Source: Oscillospiraceae bacterium
GTDB taxonomy: Bacteria > Bacillota > Clostridia > Oscillospirales > Ruminococcaceae
DNA: 6,544 nucleotides
Assembly: GCA_020024215.1 (NCBI GenBank)
Contig: JAHHUC010000092.1
Span: 1-6,544 of the forward strand
Direction: 5' to 3'
Shown: positions 6,342 to 6,544 of the stretch, piece after piece
Layout of the letters: each line of letters opens with the position of its first letter
Position numbering within the stretch: the first letter of the stretch is position 1
The notes under the pieces: model-generated
What the model was told of the DNA's origin: nothing
The model's input: only the letters and a program-made list of their open reading frames with translations
Database searches by the model: none
Position numbers and translations under genes: made by a program

Positions 6342-6544
6342 ATGACAAAAGCGGATAAATTGAAGCTGGCAGCAGAGGAAATGAAGGAAAGATTTATGCA
6401 TGAAACAGATCTCATAGCCAATCTTGCCAATGCTTCAGCAATTTTAAATGAAAATATGGAGGATATCAACTGGGTGGGCTTTTACCTTTACAGAGAAGAT
6501 GAGCTGATTTTAGGGCCCTTTCAAGGAAGAGCAGCCTGCGTAAG
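6342..6544 (+). CDS. msrC: Free methionine-(R)-sulfoxide reductase (GAF fold), 3' truncated by window edge
   Basis: The first 67 codons are present; the gene runs off the right edge. The sequence matches the N-terminal half of fRMsr/MsrC: a helical start (TKADKLKLAAEEM), then DINWVGFYLYRED and ELILGPFQGRAACV, the GAF-fold core with the first of the conserved cysteines. The enzyme reduces free L-methionine-(R)-sulfoxide using thiol chemistry, normally recycled by thioredoxin, in the cytoplasm. The remaining active-site cysteines would lie downstream and cannot be checked here. GGAG at 6331-6334 begins on the last base of the VWA stop codon and is 7 nt from ATG, so it is the third gene of the MoxR operon. 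This suggests the operon may be linked to oxidative stress, though co-transcription with an unrelated housekeeping gene is also possible. Confidence 0.9.
   Translation, partial: MTKADKLKLAAEEMKERFMHETDLIANLANASAILNENMEDINWVGFYLYREDELILGPFQGRAACV

Overview
The base composition, strong AGGAGG-type ribosome binding sites, AGA/AGG and ATA codons in the right-hand genes and the protein families present suggest a low-to-moderate GC anaerobic Firmicute of the class Clostridia. This is inference from sequence style; there is no marker gene in the window.

Left block (1-2944, + strand). A hairpin at 8-36 probably ends a gene lying off the left edge. After a short AT-rich leader with a plausible extended -10 promoter comes an XRE-type helix-turn-helix regulator with a long all-helical, TPR-like C-terminal part. 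Its HTH domain is interrupted by two single-base deletions about 60 bp apart, and no ordinary start codon follows its best ribosome binding site, so as given it is a pseudogene or carries assembly errors. It overlaps, by ATGA, an intact half-size ABC exporter (six-helix membrane domain plus ATPase). The two look like a regulator-exporter module.

Middle (2945-4202). A 226-bp convergent intergenic stretch holds weak hairpins and no convincing gene. A minus-strand PLP enzyme of the low-specificity L-threonine aldolase family follows, complete and with its lysine and substrate-binding motifs intact.

Right block (4203-6544, + strand). The aldolase gene and a rightward operon are transcribed divergently from about 80 bp of DNA in which the two predicted -35 regions overlap on the near-palindrome TTGTCAACAA. 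The operon holds a MoxR-type AAA+ ATPase, a CoxE-like VWA-domain protein and, cut by the window edge, a GAF-fold free methionine-(R)-sulfoxide reductase. Gaps are about 10 nt, with each ribosome binding site touching the previous stop codon. The MoxR/VWA pair is expected to act as a chaperone-like ATPase plus metal-binding adaptor on an unknown client. I see no CRISPR array, tRNA, rRNA, insertion sequence or phage gene. The most noteworthy points are the broken regulator in front of an intact exporter, the shared -35 divergent promoter and the MoxR/VWA pair of unknown client.
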